Assembly (NCBI GenBank): GCA_021732045.1
Contig: JAKFWK010000002.1
Span: 558,001-622,000, forward strand
DNA from: Sulfurimonas sp.
GTDB lineage: Bacteria > Campylobacterota > Campylobacteria > Campylobacterales > Sulfurimonadaceae
DNA: 64,000 bases
Direction: 5' to 3'
The notes under the pieces are model-generated. The model ran no database searches and had not been told where the DNA came from. It saw only the letters and a program-made list of their open reading frames with translations. Below are positions 28,530-38,014 of this stretch, one piece after another; position 1 is the first letter of the stretch; every line of letters begins with the position of its first letter. Position numbers and translations under genes: made by a program.

Positions 28530-29294
28530 TTAGTTACCTTTTGTAAAACGAGTGCCGCCAATATGCTTGTTTTCAAACATCAGACTTTTTATATCCTTTA
28601 AATCATAACCGCTAGTTAAAACCATATCAATTCCACACTCTAAAAGATAGTTAGCTGCTTTTAATTTTGTAAGGATTCCTCCGGTTGCAAACGCACCATG
28701 TGGAGTTGCCTCTTTTTCTAGCTCACCTGCATTGATACTATTTACAATTTTTTGTATCTTTGCATCTAGATATATTCTTGGATCTTTATCATAGTAAGCA
28801 TCTATGTCAGAGAGTATAATCAGCAAATGAGAGTTAGTATGCTTTGTGATATAAGCTGAAAGCTGGTCATTATCTCCTACAACAAGCTCTTTTGTGGATG
28901 TTGCATCATTTTCATTTATGATTGGAATAACTCCGTTTGATAAAAGAGTATTTACTGTATCTTTAATTTTGTTTATCTCATCATCTATTTTGAAATTTGC
29001 AGCTGTTACTAAAACTTGAGCGGTTAAAATATCATGTGTTGCAAATTTCTTGCTATATTTTTTCATCAGTATCGGCTGACCAATAGAAGCGAGTGCTTGT
29101 TTGTTTTGAAGTATTGCTCTATCAAGCTTAAGTGCTGTATATCCAGCAGCAACTGCACCTGATGAGACCAGTATAACCTCGTTTGTTTTTCTGAGCTCTA
29201 CTAAAAATTCTACTAAATTTCTCATACGGTCTAATGCGATTGCATCATTTTGCGTTAAAACAGCGCTTCCAACTTTTACAACAACTCTTTTCAT
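28530..29294 (-). CDS. proB: Glutamate 5-kinase, short form without PUA domain
   Basis: This 254-residue amino-acid kinase makes glutamyl-5-phosphate for proline synthesis. It has VVVKVGSAVLT, LVSSGAVAAGY, PIINENDATS and the ATP-loop GTGG-like HGAFATGGILTKL. The C-terminal PUA domain found in E. coli ProB is absent. I place the start at ATG 29294 (MKRVVVKVGS), preceded by GAGAG; a GTG four codons upstream is the alternative. It lies in the obg-proB-fmt run. Confidence 0.93.
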   Translation of the reverse strand: MKRVVVKVGSAVLTQNDAIALDRMRNLVEFLVELRKTNEVILVSSGAVAAGYTALKLDRAILQNKQALASIGQPILMKKYSKKFATHDILTAQVLVTAANFKIDDEINKIKDTVNTLLSNGVIPIINENDATSTKELVVGDNDQLSAYITKHTNSHLLIILSDIDAYYDKDPRIYLDAKIQKIVNSINAGELEKEATPHGAFATGGILTKLKAANYLLECGIDMVLTSGYDLKDIKSLMFENKHIGGTRFTKGN

Positions 29295-29309
29295 TTTGGC
29301 TCTCACAAA

Positions 29310-30422
29310 TTAGATATTTTTAACAGTTCTTTGTGTTCGAACCAGATTAAACAAGGAGTTTTTTAACGGTTCTATATTTTTATGAATTGCAGAAGATATT
29401 GGAACTATAAAATATGGTAAATTTTTATCATATCCGAGTGTATCATCTGGAGTGTTTTGAATAAAATAAGGAATTGATTCATCAAACTCAATATCACTAT
29501 TTTCATTTGCTTTTACACCAATAAGTTCTAAGAAACTCTCAACCAACTCATTAAGTTCACTTGGCTCAACAACATCAAGTCTAGTTAACGCTATGGCATA
29601 TTTACTATTTCCAAGTGTCTCTGAAAATGCAGAAATCTCACTCTTTAGTGTCTCTATCTGCTCTTTTAAATCTCTATATGAGTTTAAGTCTATCATGTAA
29701 AGAAGTATTTTTGTTCTCTCGATATGTCTTAAAAATTGAATTCCTAAGCCTTTACCTTCATGTGCGCCGCCAATAATACCTGGTATATCAGCCATAACAA
29801 ACGATTCAAAATCTCCAATGTTAACTTGACCTAGCTTTGGAGTAAGTGTTGTGAACTCATAGTTTGCTATCTCTGGTTTAGCGTTTGAGACTGTTGAAAT
29901 CAGAGTTGACTTTCCAACATTTGGAAAACCAACCAACCCAACATCAGCAATAAGCTTAAGCTCCAGCTTTACAGTTCTAATATCGCCTTTTTCACCAGGC
30001 TGAGCATAAGTTGGTCTTTGGTTTGTGGATGACTTAAAGTGAGTATTTCCAAGTCCACCTTTTCCGCCCTCTATAAACAGCTCTTCTTGTCCATTTTCTA
30101 ACATATCAAAAATAATTTTATCTGTCTCAATGTCAATAATCTGTGTACCAGGTGGAACTATAATAACTTTTTTGGCTCCAGACTTCCCAGTCATGTTGGA
30201 GCCTTCGCCACTTGCACCATTATCTGCTTTAATATGCATCTTCTTCTGAAAATGAGAAAGCGTATGCGTGTTGTTGTCACATTTAAATAAAATATCACCA
30301 CCTTTTCCACCGTCACCACCGTTTGGCCCGCCATTCAAAACAAATTTCTCACGACGAAATGCAACACATCCTTGTCCACCTTTTCCGGAAGAGACTGTTA
30401 GTTCCACACTATCTGTAAACAT
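29310..30422 (-). CDS. obgE: GTPase Obg/CgtA
   Basis: This 370-residue ribosome-associated GTPase has the glycine-rich Obg domain (1-158; SGKGGQGCVAFRREKF, GGDGGKGGD) and a G domain with G1 GFPNVGKS, G3 DIPGIIGGAHEG and G4-like LTRLD. No long C-terminal extension is present. The upstream rplU-rpmA terminator suggests its own promoter in the 146-base gap. Confidence 0.96.
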   Translation of the reverse strand: MFTDSVELTVSSGKGGQGCVAFRREKFVLNGGPNGGDGGKGGDILFKCDNNTHTLSHFQKKMHIKADNGASGEGSNMTGKSGAKKVIIVPPGTQIIDIETDKIIFDMLENGQEELFIEGGKGGLGNTHFKSSTNQRPTYAQPGEKGDIRTVKLELKLIADVGLVGFPNVGKSTLISTVSNAKPEIANYEFTTLTPKLGQVNIGDFESFVMADIPGIIGGAHEGKGLGIQFLRHIERTKILLYMIDLNSYRDLKEQIETLKSEISAFSETLGNSKYAIALTRLDVVEPSELNELVESFLELIGVKANENSDIEFDESIPYFIQNTPDDTLGYDKNLPYFIVPISSAIHKNIEPLKNSLFNLVRTQRTVKNI

Positions 30423-30530
30423 TTTAAATCCTTGATTGTTTGCTTGAATACTTAAAAATTCACTTATAAATTATAGATAGTAAATTGTTAAATATTTAAT
30501 TTTTAGGTGTTAAACCAATTTTGTTGAAGT

Positions 30531-30562
30531 AAAAAATATTTGAGCAAAAAGCTCAAATATTT
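30531..30562 (-). terminator. Intrinsic terminator after rpmA
   Basis: AAATATTTGAGC (30534-30545) pairs perfectly with GCTCAAATATTT (30551-30562) around an AAAAA loop: a 12-bp stem. On the minus strand it is followed by a T run, so it ends the rplU-rpmA transcript seven bases after the rpmA stop. Confidence 0.85.
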
Positions 30563-30568
30563 GTAGAA

Positions 30569-30826
30569 TTATGCAGCAGGTATTATTGAAACTTGTTGAC
30601 GCTTTTTGTCTTTTCTTTCGAATTTAACAACACCTTCAATTAATGCAAAAATAGTATGATCTTTACCCATACCAACATTTTTACCTGGATGTATCTTAGT
30701 TCCTCTTTGACGAATAATAATGTTACCAGGAATTACAGCTTCTCCACCATACTTCTTAACACCAAGTCTTCTACCAGCTGAGTCACGATTATTCTGTGTA
30801 CTACCTTGACCTTTTTTGTGTGCCAT
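30569..30826 (-). CDS. rpmA: 50S ribosomal protein L27
   Basis: This 85-residue ribosomal protein begins [16 protein letters not shown], the conserved L27 N-terminus that reaches toward the peptidyl-transferase centre. [11 protein letters not shown] and [15 protein letters not shown] segments follow. It lacks the cleavable N-terminal extension seen in Firmicutes. AGGAG precedes ATG. It is 25 bases after rplU and ahead of a strong terminator. Confidence 0.97.
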   Translation of the reverse strand: MAHKKGQGSTQNNRDSAGRRLGVKKYGGEAVIPGNIIIRQRGTKIHPGKNVGMGKDHTIFALIEGVVKFERKDKKRQQVSIIPAA

Positions 30827-30851
30827 CTTGAATCTCCTTAGCTAATTTAGC

Positions 30852-31160
30852 TTATGCAGCTATTTTCGTGATAATAACACGAGTGAAGTCTCTTCTGAAA
30901 CCTCTTTTAACTTTACTGTCTTTACGACGACGCTTTTTAAAAGTTATAACTTTTCTATCACGACCTTCATTAATAACTTCAGCAGTTACAACAACACCAT
31001 CTAAAAATGGTGCTCCAACTCTAAGTTCACCCGTATTAACAGCTAGAACTTCTTTAATTTCGATGATAGCTTTTGGTGCAAGAGACATATTATCTAATAA
31101 TAAAATATCACCCTCTTTAACCTTATATTGCTTACCGCCGTTTTTGATAATTGCGTACAT
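30852..31160 (-). CDS. rplU: 50S ribosomal protein L21
   Basis: This 102-residue protein begins [18 protein letters not shown] and has the C-terminal [23 protein letters not shown]-binding part. I use ATG 31160, seven bases after AAGGA; a TTG two codons upstream is also in frame but sits too close to that site. A TACAAT -10 box lies 43 bases before the start. Confidence 0.96.
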   Translation of the reverse strand: MYAIIKNGGKQYKVKEGDILLLDNMSLAPKAIIEIKEVLAVNTGELRVGAPFLDGVVVTAEVINEGRDRKVITFKKRRRKDSKVKRGFRRDFTRVIITKIAA

Positions 31161-31202
31161 GTACAATTCCTTAAATCTCTATAAATCTACAAAAAGTTCG
31201 GA

Positions 31203-31208
31203 ATTGTA
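31203..31208 (-). promoter_or_regulatory. -10 box of rplU-rpmA promoter
   Basis: On the minus strand TTTAGATACAATTCC contains a TACAAT hexamer 42 bases before the rplU start, leaving a leader of about 35 bases. The same GATACAAT context recurs before pgpA, dapE and the DUF445 gene in this window. Confidence 0.45.
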
Positions 31209-31366
31209 TCTAAACAAGCTTTAAGTTTTATTTAACTTAAACATAAACTTCTTAACTTGGTGTGCCTAAATTGCTAAACTTAAATAATTTTATAAAGAGC
31301 ATCTCTTGCACAATATATTAAAAAACAAAAAAATTATCTTATGAGTAATTTAATCTTTCTTGTGTA

Positions 31367-32374
31367 TTAATTTTTTACCACAAAATCAGCCGTTACAGCT
31401 AAATGATCTGAGTATCCGATGCCTCTATGCTTTTTTACCTTCCCCCTTGAGATTTCCCATCTTTGAACGACTTTTTTCTTAAAAAGATAATCTCTATAAA
31501 AATTAGTAATTGTGTCATTTTTATAATAGATATCTTTTTTCTTCAGCAGAGATTGTGACACTAGTATATTATCTGGAGTTTCTCGTTTGCCTTTAAACAG
31601 ATATGAGTATCTACTCTCATCATCTGTATCATACCAAAGGTTGTAAAAACTTCCCTCTTCGTATGTTGTCTCAGCGGCTCTTTTCGTCTGCTTTATAGTG
31701 CCCAATATATGGTTGATGCCAGTTATACCATCTGTATCGTTAAGCTCTCGTTTTCTTACGAATTTTATATACTCTTCGTAATCTGAATTAAAATCTCCCA
31801 GCACTATGATATTTTTGTCGTATCCAATCTGTTTGATTCTCTCCATTAGCGTTTTGGCATAGATAATCCTCATGCTCTCAGGACCACTTTTTGATTTCCA
31901 ATGGTTTACATATATATACAGCTCTTTTTGACCTATTTTAAATTTTGTCTCTAGAATATTTCTATGGTCATTTGATGAAGTTACGCTTATCTCTTTGGAG
32001 TATAAAAATGGGATTTTGCTAAGAATTGCTACTTTTACTGATGAGTTTTTACTATCCGCTATTTTATAATATTGATAGTAAAGACCCCTTTGTTTAAGAG
32101 CAAATCTTAAATCCTTTAGAGCTTCAAGCGAGCCTATTTCTTGCAATCCAATGATGTCTGCATCCATATCTTTAATGACTTGAGAGATATTTTTTAGCTT
32201 TATTTTGTAGTTTTTATCATTCCACTCTGATGGACCGTTTGGTATATATTCTGGGTATCTACTTGTGTCATTTCCCAAATCAAAGAGGTTTTCTACATTG
32301 TAAGTTGCTATTTTCAAAGTTGTATCTCCCATAATAAGTACGGCAAACATAAGTAAAAAAATAACTATTTTCAC
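31367..32374 (-). CDS. Exported endonuclease/exonuclease/phosphatase family protein
   Basis: This 335-residue protein has a signal peptide (about 1-17) and the DNase I-like metal-dependent hydrolase fold: ATYNVENLFD, GLQEIGS, NHWKSKSG, VLGDFNSD and the C-terminal GYSDHLAVTADF with the catalytic Asp-His. It probably acts in the periplasm on DNA, or as a phosphodiesterase on lipids; the substrate cannot be read from the sequence. It overlaps the M3 peptidase gene by four bases (ATGA). Confidence 0.85.
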   Translation of the reverse strand: MKIVIFLLMFAVLIMGDTTLKIATYNVENLFDLGNDTSRYPEYIPNGPSEWNDKNYKIKLKNISQVIKDMDADIIGLQEIGSLEALKDLRFALKQRGLYYQYYKIADSKNSSVKVAILSKIPFLYSKEISVTSSNDHRNILETKFKIGQKELYIYVNHWKSKSGPESMRIIYAKTLMERIKQIGYDKNIIVLGDFNSDYEEYIKFVRKRELNDTDGITGINHILGTIKQTKRAAETTYEEGSFYNLWYDTDDESRYSYLFKGKRETPDNILVSQSLLKKKDIYYKNDTITNFYRDYLFKKKVVQRWEISRGKVKKHRGIGYSDHLAVTADFVVKN

Positions 32375-34323
32375 AGGTTTATACCGTTTAATCTAAGCAG
32401 ACTATCGGGATTTGGTTTTCGTCCCATCATATCTACAAATAGCTCACCCATGCTTTTTGCCCCGCCACAATTTAAAATAAATTCTAAATATTTTTTTGCT
32501 GTTGTTGAGTTAAATATACCCTCGTCGACAACACTAAAAAACGCATCAGCACTCAAAACCTCTGCCCATTTATAACTATAATATCCAGCAGCATATCCGC
32601 CAGCAAAGATGTGTGAGAATCCATTTTGGAACTTGTTATAGCTAGGTGCTTTTATTATGGAAGTCTCTTCTCTGATGCTGTTTAGCAACTCTTGAATCTC
32701 GTCGCCTTGGTAAAGTTTTGAGTGAAGCTTAAAATCAAAGATAGAGAACTCAAGCTGTCTTAACATTGAAGATGCTGAGAGAAAATTTTTACTACGAACC
32801 AATTTTTCAATCATTTCATCTGGGATAATCTCTTTGCTTTCATAGTGCATAGCAAAAAGCTTTAACACGCTTGGTTCGTAAGCAAAGTTTTCTAAAAATT
32901 GCGATGGAAACTCAACTGCATCCCACTCAACGCCATTTACTCCACTTACACCACTCTCGTTTACTCTACTTAGAAGATGATGGATTGTATGTCCCATCTC
33001 ATGAAAAAGTGTTACAACATCATCATGTCTTAATAGTGATGGATTTTCTTTGCTTGAGGGTGGAAAATTGCAAACTATATATGCTGATGCTAGCTGTTCT
33101 TCGCCACTCTCGTTTGTGCAGTGAGTTTGAATGTTGTGCATCCAAGCGCCACCTTTTTTTCCTTTTCGTGACTCTAAATCCAGATAGAGTTTTGCTCTTA
33201 ATTCATTTTTTAAATATAGATTATAGGCGGTTGCTTTTTCATCCCAAAGCAGTTCATTAACCTTTTCAAACTTAATTCCAAAAAGCTTATCCAAAAAGTT
33301 AAACATACCAACCACAACGCTTTTTTGCTCAAAATATGGACGAAACAGCTCTTCATCAAACTCATATTTCTCTTTTTTTAAAATCTCGCTATAAAACGCG
33401 CTATCAAAACTCTCCAGCGGTCTGTCTGAGAGTTTTGCAACCTCGTCTAGCTCTTTTACGGCTTGAGCTTTTGATTTTGTTACAAGTGTTTCTAGAAAGT
33501 CAATTACATCCTCTTTCGTTTTAGCCATTTTGCTCTTTAGTGAATATTCAGCATAATCCCCAAAGCCCAAAAGATTGCTCATCTCATTTTTAAGTAGAAG
33601 AATCTCATCTATTATTTTGGCATTTTGAGGCGCTCTTGTGGTATATGCTTTGTAGAGCGCTTCTCTGATTTCTCTGTTTTTGCCATAAGTCATATAAGCT
33701 ATGTAGGACGGCATCTGCAGGGTGAATTTATATTTTATAACCCCATCATCCTCAAATTTTGCACTCTCCAGATCACTCTTTGGTATGCCATCTATGTCTT
33801 TCTCGTCCGTAATGATATACTCGTAGGCGTTTGTTGCATCTAGTACATTTTGAGAAAAGTCGTTTGAGAGTTCGCTCTCTCTTAGGTTTATCTCTTGAAG
33901 TCTCTCTTTTGTGGCATCATCTAGATGCGCTCCGCTTAACTCAAAGTTTAAAATATTTAACTCTAAAACCCTTTTTTGCTCATAGTTTAGGCTTTTGTTT
34001 TGTCTCTCTTGGATGGTTTTGTACGCTTTGTATATCTCTATATTTTGTGAAATTTTTGTGGAATACTCAGTTATGATTGGTAGAGAGTTCGAGTAAACTT
34101 CTTGTGTCTCTTTAGTGTTGCAAACGGAATTTATATGTGACAATGGTGTAAAAAAATGTCCCAAATACTCATCCATCATCTCTAGCGGTTTTACGAAATT
34201 GGCGTAAGTTTTGTCATCTAGTCCTAAAAGCTCTTCTATCTTTTCGTTGTTCTGTTTCGTTATACCCTCTAGCTTTGTTATGAAATTTGCCAAGTCTAGG
34301 TTCAACTCTATAAATTTACTCAT
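32371..34323 (-). CDS. prlC: M3 family oligopeptidase (PrlC/oligopeptidase A-like)
   Basis: This 650-residue cytoplasmic zinc metallopeptidase has the HExxH site in LFHEMGHTIHHLL, with the third ligand Glu in the following GVEWDAVEFPSQFLE. A long helical N-terminal half (about 1-350) is typical of thimet/oligopeptidase A enzymes, which degrade short peptides, including cleaved signal peptides. Length is slightly below E. coli OpdA (680). It lies 4 bases after the trypsin-like protease gene. Confidence 0.9.
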   Translation of the reverse strand: MSKFIELNLDLANFITKLEGITKQNNEKIEELLGLDDKTYANFVKPLEMMDEYLGHFFTPLSHINSVCNTKETQEVYSNSLPIITEYSTKISQNIEIYKAYKTIQERQNKSLNYEQKRVLELNILNFELSGAHLDDATKERLQEINLRESELSNDFSQNVLDATNAYEYIITDEKDIDGIPKSDLESAKFEDDGVIKYKFTLQMPSYIAYMTYGKNREIREALYKAYTTRAPQNAKIIDEILLLKNEMSNLLGFGDYAEYSLKSKMAKTKEDVIDFLETLVTKSKAQAVKELDEVAKLSDRPLESFDSAFYSEILKKEKYEFDEELFRPYFEQKSVVVGMFNFLDKLFGIKFEKVNELLWDEKATAYNLYLKNELRAKLYLDLESRKGKKGGAWMHNIQTHCTNESGEEQLASAYIVCNFPPSSKENPSLLRHDDVVTLFHEMGHTIHHLLSRVNESGVSGVNGVEWDAVEFPSQFLENFAYEPSVLKLFAMHYESKEIIPDEMIEKLVRSKNFLSASSMLRQLEFSIFDFKLHSKLYQGDEIQELLNSIREETSIIKAPSYNKFQNGFSHIFAGGYAAGYYSYKWAEVLSADAFFSVVDEGIFNSTTAKKYLEFILNCGGAKSMGELFVDMMGRKPNPDSLLRLNGINL

Positions 34324-34327
34324 TTTT

Positions 34328-35413
34328 TTAATCCTCTTCTTTTTTATGTTTTATGGCGTTAAATCTGTTTATCAAAATATCACTATATTTAATCGAGTTA
34401 TCAAATAGTTTTGCGAACGCTGTTTTCCCCTCTTCTAGCGTCAGTGACGAGTCAACGATGATGTAAGATAAGTAAACAAAGTTTTCGTTTATCGAAAATC
34501 TTAGGTATGAAAACTCTCCATTTATATCAAGTAGATAATCATATATATCTGAAATTTTATCCTTTGGTATGGTGCAGAGCTTAGAATCGCCAATGATAAC
34601 GCCGTTGTCGTAGTAGTTTATATCACATCTTGTGTCATCATACTCAACTCTCCATGATGCTTGGGACCTTCTCGCTAAAGTTACATTTACTTCAAGCATG
34701 GCTAAAATATCTTCAATTAGTTTTGTTGTTCTTGGAGGGTTATAACCTTTTCGCCTCTGCTTTGCAACCTCTAGTTTTGTCCCGCATTTTGGGCAATAAT
34801 CCTCTTTTATCTCCAACTCATCAATCAAGTTTTTACAAGATATACATCTGATAATGTTCTCTTTTTTTAGCGCTTTGTAACTCTTTAGAGCTTCATCGAT
34901 ATAGTAATATGGAAGAGCAAAACCTAAATTGTTGGAGTTTTGTATAATAAAAGTATTTACTCCAATCACCTCTGCATCAATATTTAAGAGAGGTCCACCG
35001 CTATTTCCAGGATTTATGGCAGCATCTATCTGGATGTACTCCAGCTCTCCCTGAACTCTCATTGCTTTTGAGACAATCCCCTCTGTGGCTGTGTAGTTTA
35101 GCCCATAAGGATGTCCGATTGCTATTGTTGTGTCACCATCTTCAACACTTTTACTAGAGAGTTTTAGCGGATTTTTGGTCGCTTCAAGCTTGATGCTAAG
35201 AAATGCCAAATCAAAATATGGGTCATCGTAAACCACTTTTGCAATAGCTCTTTTTATAGTTTTTGAGCTTATCACAACCTCTTTTAGTCCAGATGCAACA
35301 TGTGAGTTTGTGATAATTAAATCATCAATTATAAAGCCACTTCCAGTGCCATAAGGGGTCATAACTTGGATGATGTTGTCTATGTAAGTTTCTAAAATAG
35401 TTTGAGTGTTCAT
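34328..35413 (-). CDS. Cytoplasmic trypsin-like protease with zinc ribbon and YbjN-like C-terminus
   Basis: This 361-residue protein has an S1C-type protease domain (about 10-175) with His38 (IITNSHV), Asp68 (YFDLAFLS) and Ser138 (NPGNSGGP), so it looks active. There is no signal peptide or PDZ domain, unlike HtrA/DegP. A zinc ribbon follows (C190/C193, C207/C210), then a domain at about 235-345 that resembles YbjN/secretion-chaperone folds by its pattern of strands and helices. It is two bases from the next minus-strand gene. A regulatory or quality-control protease is likely, but the target is unknown. Confidence 0.7.
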   Translation of the reverse strand: MNTQTILETYIDNIIQVMTPYGTGSGFIIDDLIITNSHVASGLKEVVISSKTIKRAIAKVVYDDPYFDLAFLSIKLEATKNPLKLSSKSVEDGDTTIAIGHPYGLNYTATEGIVSKAMRVQGELEYIQIDAAINPGNSGGPLLNIDAEVIGVNTFIIQNSNNLGFALPYYYIDEALKSYKALKKENIIRCISCKNLIDELEIKEDYCPKCGTKLEVAKQRRKGYNPPRTTKLIEDILAMLEVNVTLARRSQASWRVEYDDTRCDINYYDNGVIIGDSKLCTIPKDKISDIYDYLLDINGEFSYLRFSINENFVYLSYIIVDSSLTLEEGKTAFAKLFDNSIKYSDILINRFNAIKHKKEED

Positions 35414-35415
35414 GG

Positions 35416-36729
35416 CTATATCTCTTGAAAATTAAGATTTTTTAGTTGAAGATAAAAGCTGTTGCTAAACTCATTTAGTGAAGTGTAGTTGAGTTTATCA
35501 CCAAATGGTTTTAGTAATTTAAAGTTTTCCTGATATGGCGAAATAGCATCTTCTATCCTTGAAGTGATGGCTCTTTTTGAAAAAGCAGAGCCATTTTCAT
35601 CGTAAAGCGTAGCGTATCCTATCTCCTTAAAATAGGATGGATTTTGTATCTCAACTAAGATATGGAGCAACTTTCTTGTAACTGGATGCAGGTTGTAGAT
35701 ATAGAGAATATAAAGAGCAATATACTCATAAATGATTGGAATCACAAGATTGTATCTGTTGGTTTTGTACCATCTTATTTTTACAAGTGATTCATTTATA
35801 AAAGATTCTATCTCCTCTTGTGATGCTCTGTCTGATTGGTTAAACGAGTATTGTGCATAATAAAAATTTGATCCAAACTCCTCAAAATCCATCTCTTTTA
35901 GTTTTTCTATATACTCCCTTAACTCCTCGTTTTTTGCCTCAACCAAGATATTTTCATCACTAAAATACTCCTCTATTTTTTCACTTATTTTTTGATATAT
36001 ATCATATTTTGGAGTTATGAGATAGTCTATTTTAAAAAGTAGATATAGCAGGGTAAAAGATTGCATTGCAGAGTTATCATTTGATGGATATGTCAATATT
36101 TTATCCTCAATTTGAGTAATCCATTTGTGCATAAAATCATATTTTATCTTTAGTTCACTGCTCTCTAACGGTTTTAGATGCGAGGTATCTTCTACTTTTG
36201 TATCTTTAAATATAGAGTTTATATAACCTTTGTCAAAATCGGCATTTACGGCAAGTTCTCTTAGAGAGTAAAAAACTTTTTGCGGAGTCATTTTTGTGTT
36301 ATCATGAGATATCTTTAGCTTGATATACTCCTCATCACTAAAATAATAAGCATAAGTCATTTGATAGTTTTTTTCTAAAACATATCTCTTTAGTGCAACA
36401 CTCGCAGATAATTTTTTTGTGATAATAGACTCCGCATAAAGTTGCTCATTTGTGATTTTACCGCTAACTTTAGCACTTCCTTGAAATATCTCAAAATTTA
36501 GTTCATCCTCACTTTGAGAGACGGTTATATTATGGTTTGAGAGACCATTGTGAAAATTCTCAATGGTTTTGAGGTAGAGATTATAAGCCTTTAATATCTC
36601 TTTTTGCTCAAACGCTTCGCTAGATTGGTTAAACAGTTCCTCTTCATTTTCCGCAAGACTCGAATCAAGCGCTCTTCCAAATTTATGTTTTTGTTCTACT
36701 TTTGTATCAAAAAAATTTAACCAGCTCAT
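35416..36729 (-). CDS. Protein of unknown function next to protease gene
   Basis: About 437 residues from ATG 36729 (MSWLNFFDTKVEQKH). A longer frame opens upstream (to 36855), but its first 42 residues look non-coding (basic and aromatic, no conserved look). The protein has an N-terminal TPR-like helical segment (LFNQSSEAFEQKEILKAYNLYLK), a mixed middle and a helical C-terminal half (PVTRKLLHILVEIQ). No family is recognised. It is the first gene of a minus-strand operon with the trypsin-like protease 2 bases downstream, so it may be its substrate, adaptor or regulator. Confidence 0.55.
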   Translation of the reverse strand: MSWLNFFDTKVEQKHKFGRALDSSLAENEEELFNQSSEAFEQKEILKAYNLYLKTIENFHNGLSNHNITVSQSEDELNFEIFQGSAKVSGKITNEQLYAESIITKKLSASVALKRYVLEKNYQMTYAYYFSDEEYIKLKISHDNTKMTPQKVFYSLRELAVNADFDKGYINSIFKDTKVEDTSHLKPLESSELKIKYDFMHKWITQIEDKILTYPSNDNSAMQSFTLLYLLFKIDYLITPKYDIYQKISEKIEEYFSDENILVEAKNEELREYIEKLKEMDFEEFGSNFYYAQYSFNQSDRASQEEIESFINESLVKIRWYKTNRYNLVIPIIYEYIALYILYIYNLHPVTRKLLHILVEIQNPSYFKEIGYATLYDENGSAFSKRAITSRIEDAISPYQENFKLLKPFGDKLNYTSLNEFSNSFYLQLKNLNFQEI

Positions 36730-36925
36730 ATGTCTACTTTTTATGAATTGTTGCTCACAAAAAATAGTGAGGTTTGTGGCTATCATTATACCAAACTTAT
36801 AATGCCAAACTCTATGATTTAAAAACGCTTTAAAGTTAATTACATAGTTAATCATATATAATTTTTACAACTTTACAAGTAGGAAATCCAGCTAATTTTC
36901 GCACAATCAAAGAAGTTTTAGCATA

Positions 36926-38008
36926 ATGGATAAGAAAGATTATATGCAAAAAAATTATCAAGATTTTATAGACATCCTTAAACATCTTATTCGTAAACCA
37001 TCGGTTGTTGGGGCAGAGCATCCATTTTTTCTCTCACTAAAGAGGGAGTTGGATGAACTTGGGATAAAAACAACTCTATATGAAGGGCTTTTAGTGGCCG
37101 AGGGAAGTGAACCTGAGAGAGGAATGATTTCTGCGCATATTGACAGGCATGGACTTATCTGTACGGGTCCAAATGAGTTTCAGTATGCTGCTTTTTTGGC
37201 ACAAAACCGTGGAGATTTGACGGGCGATTCATTTTCTGAGCAGACATTTATGAACATTGCAGAGAGATTTAAAAATCAAGTTGTTCAAGCTTATGAGCCA
37301 TGGTCTGGGAGTTATCTTGGTTTGGGAATAATTGATAACGCTTATATTTGTGAGCGAAGAAAAAATCTTGTTTTTGAAGTTAAAGGACTAGAGCATCTCA
37401 TAGCTGGAACTCCGGTTGCCTTTGTTGACACTTTAAAACATGAAGATGGACTCTTTAGTGCACAGCTTGATAATGTCGTAAGTGCCGCAATAATTCTCTA
37501 TATGTACCAAAAAGGGTACAAAGGATTGGCATTTTTTACGGCGCAAGAGGAGTCTGGGAAGAGTTGGCGTTTTCTGCTAGAACATTTTCGTCGTTGGGGC
37601 ATAACCAGTGATAGATTGTTGGTTTTAGACACAAGTCCATATCCAGATCGCCAAAAGGCCCAAATGCAAGATGTAGTGCTTCGCCATGGAGATGCAAGCG
37701 CTGAGTTTAACTCACCATTAACAGGTGAGATAGAAAGACTTTGCAAAAAATATAAAATTATGTATAGTTTTAAAGACTCCTATATTAGAGAGAAAAATAA
37801 AAAACTTCAAGAACAGGGGTTAAACCCAGTTTCACTAGGAAGAACGGAGCTAGGAAGACTGATAGTTGCGAGTGGCGCAGAAATACAAGGCACAACACTA
37901 CAAATCCCAACAACTGGCTATCATACAACTTCTGAAACAGTTTTAGACAAATCACTCTTTAGTATTCTTAATCTGTTGCTGGAGATGTATATTGGCAAAA
38001 AAAGGTAG
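36926..38008 (+). CDS. M42-like zinc aminopeptidase family protein
   Basis: This 360-residue protein has the co-catalytic metallopeptidase pattern of M42/M20 enzymes: AHIDRHG (first His-Asp), LDNVVSAAII (bridging Asp), TAQEESG (catalytic Glu pair), LDTSPYPD and a C-terminal GYHTTSE His ligand. It should be a cytoplasmic aminopeptidase or deacylase using two metals. It is plus strand, divergent from the unknown gene upstream, and followed after 6 bases by a lipoprotein gene. The exact substrate is not inferable. Confidence 0.78.
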   Translation: MDKKDYMQKNYQDFIDILKHLIRKPSVVGAEHPFFLSLKRELDELGIKTTLYEGLLVAEGSEPERGMISAHIDRHGLICTGPNEFQYAAFLAQNRGDLTGDSFSEQTFMNIAERFKNQVVQAYEPWSGSYLGLGIIDNAYICERRKNLVFEVKGLEHLIAGTPVAFVDTLKHEDGLFSAQLDNVVSAAIILYMYQKGYKGLAFFTAQEESGKSWRFLLEHFRRWGITSDRLLVLDTSPYPDRQKAQMQDVVLRHGDASAEFNSPLTGEIERLCKKYKIMYSFKDSYIREKNKKLQEQGLNPVSLGRTELGRLIVASGAEIQGTTLQIPTTGYHTTSETVLDKSLFSILNLLLEMYIGKKR

Positions 38009-38014
38009 ATTATT

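Noticed and set aside
35416..36855. Longer form of the unknown protein starting at 36855
   Set aside because: The extra 42 residues are basic and aromatic with no conserved look, and the shorter ATG at 36729 gives a more natural start.
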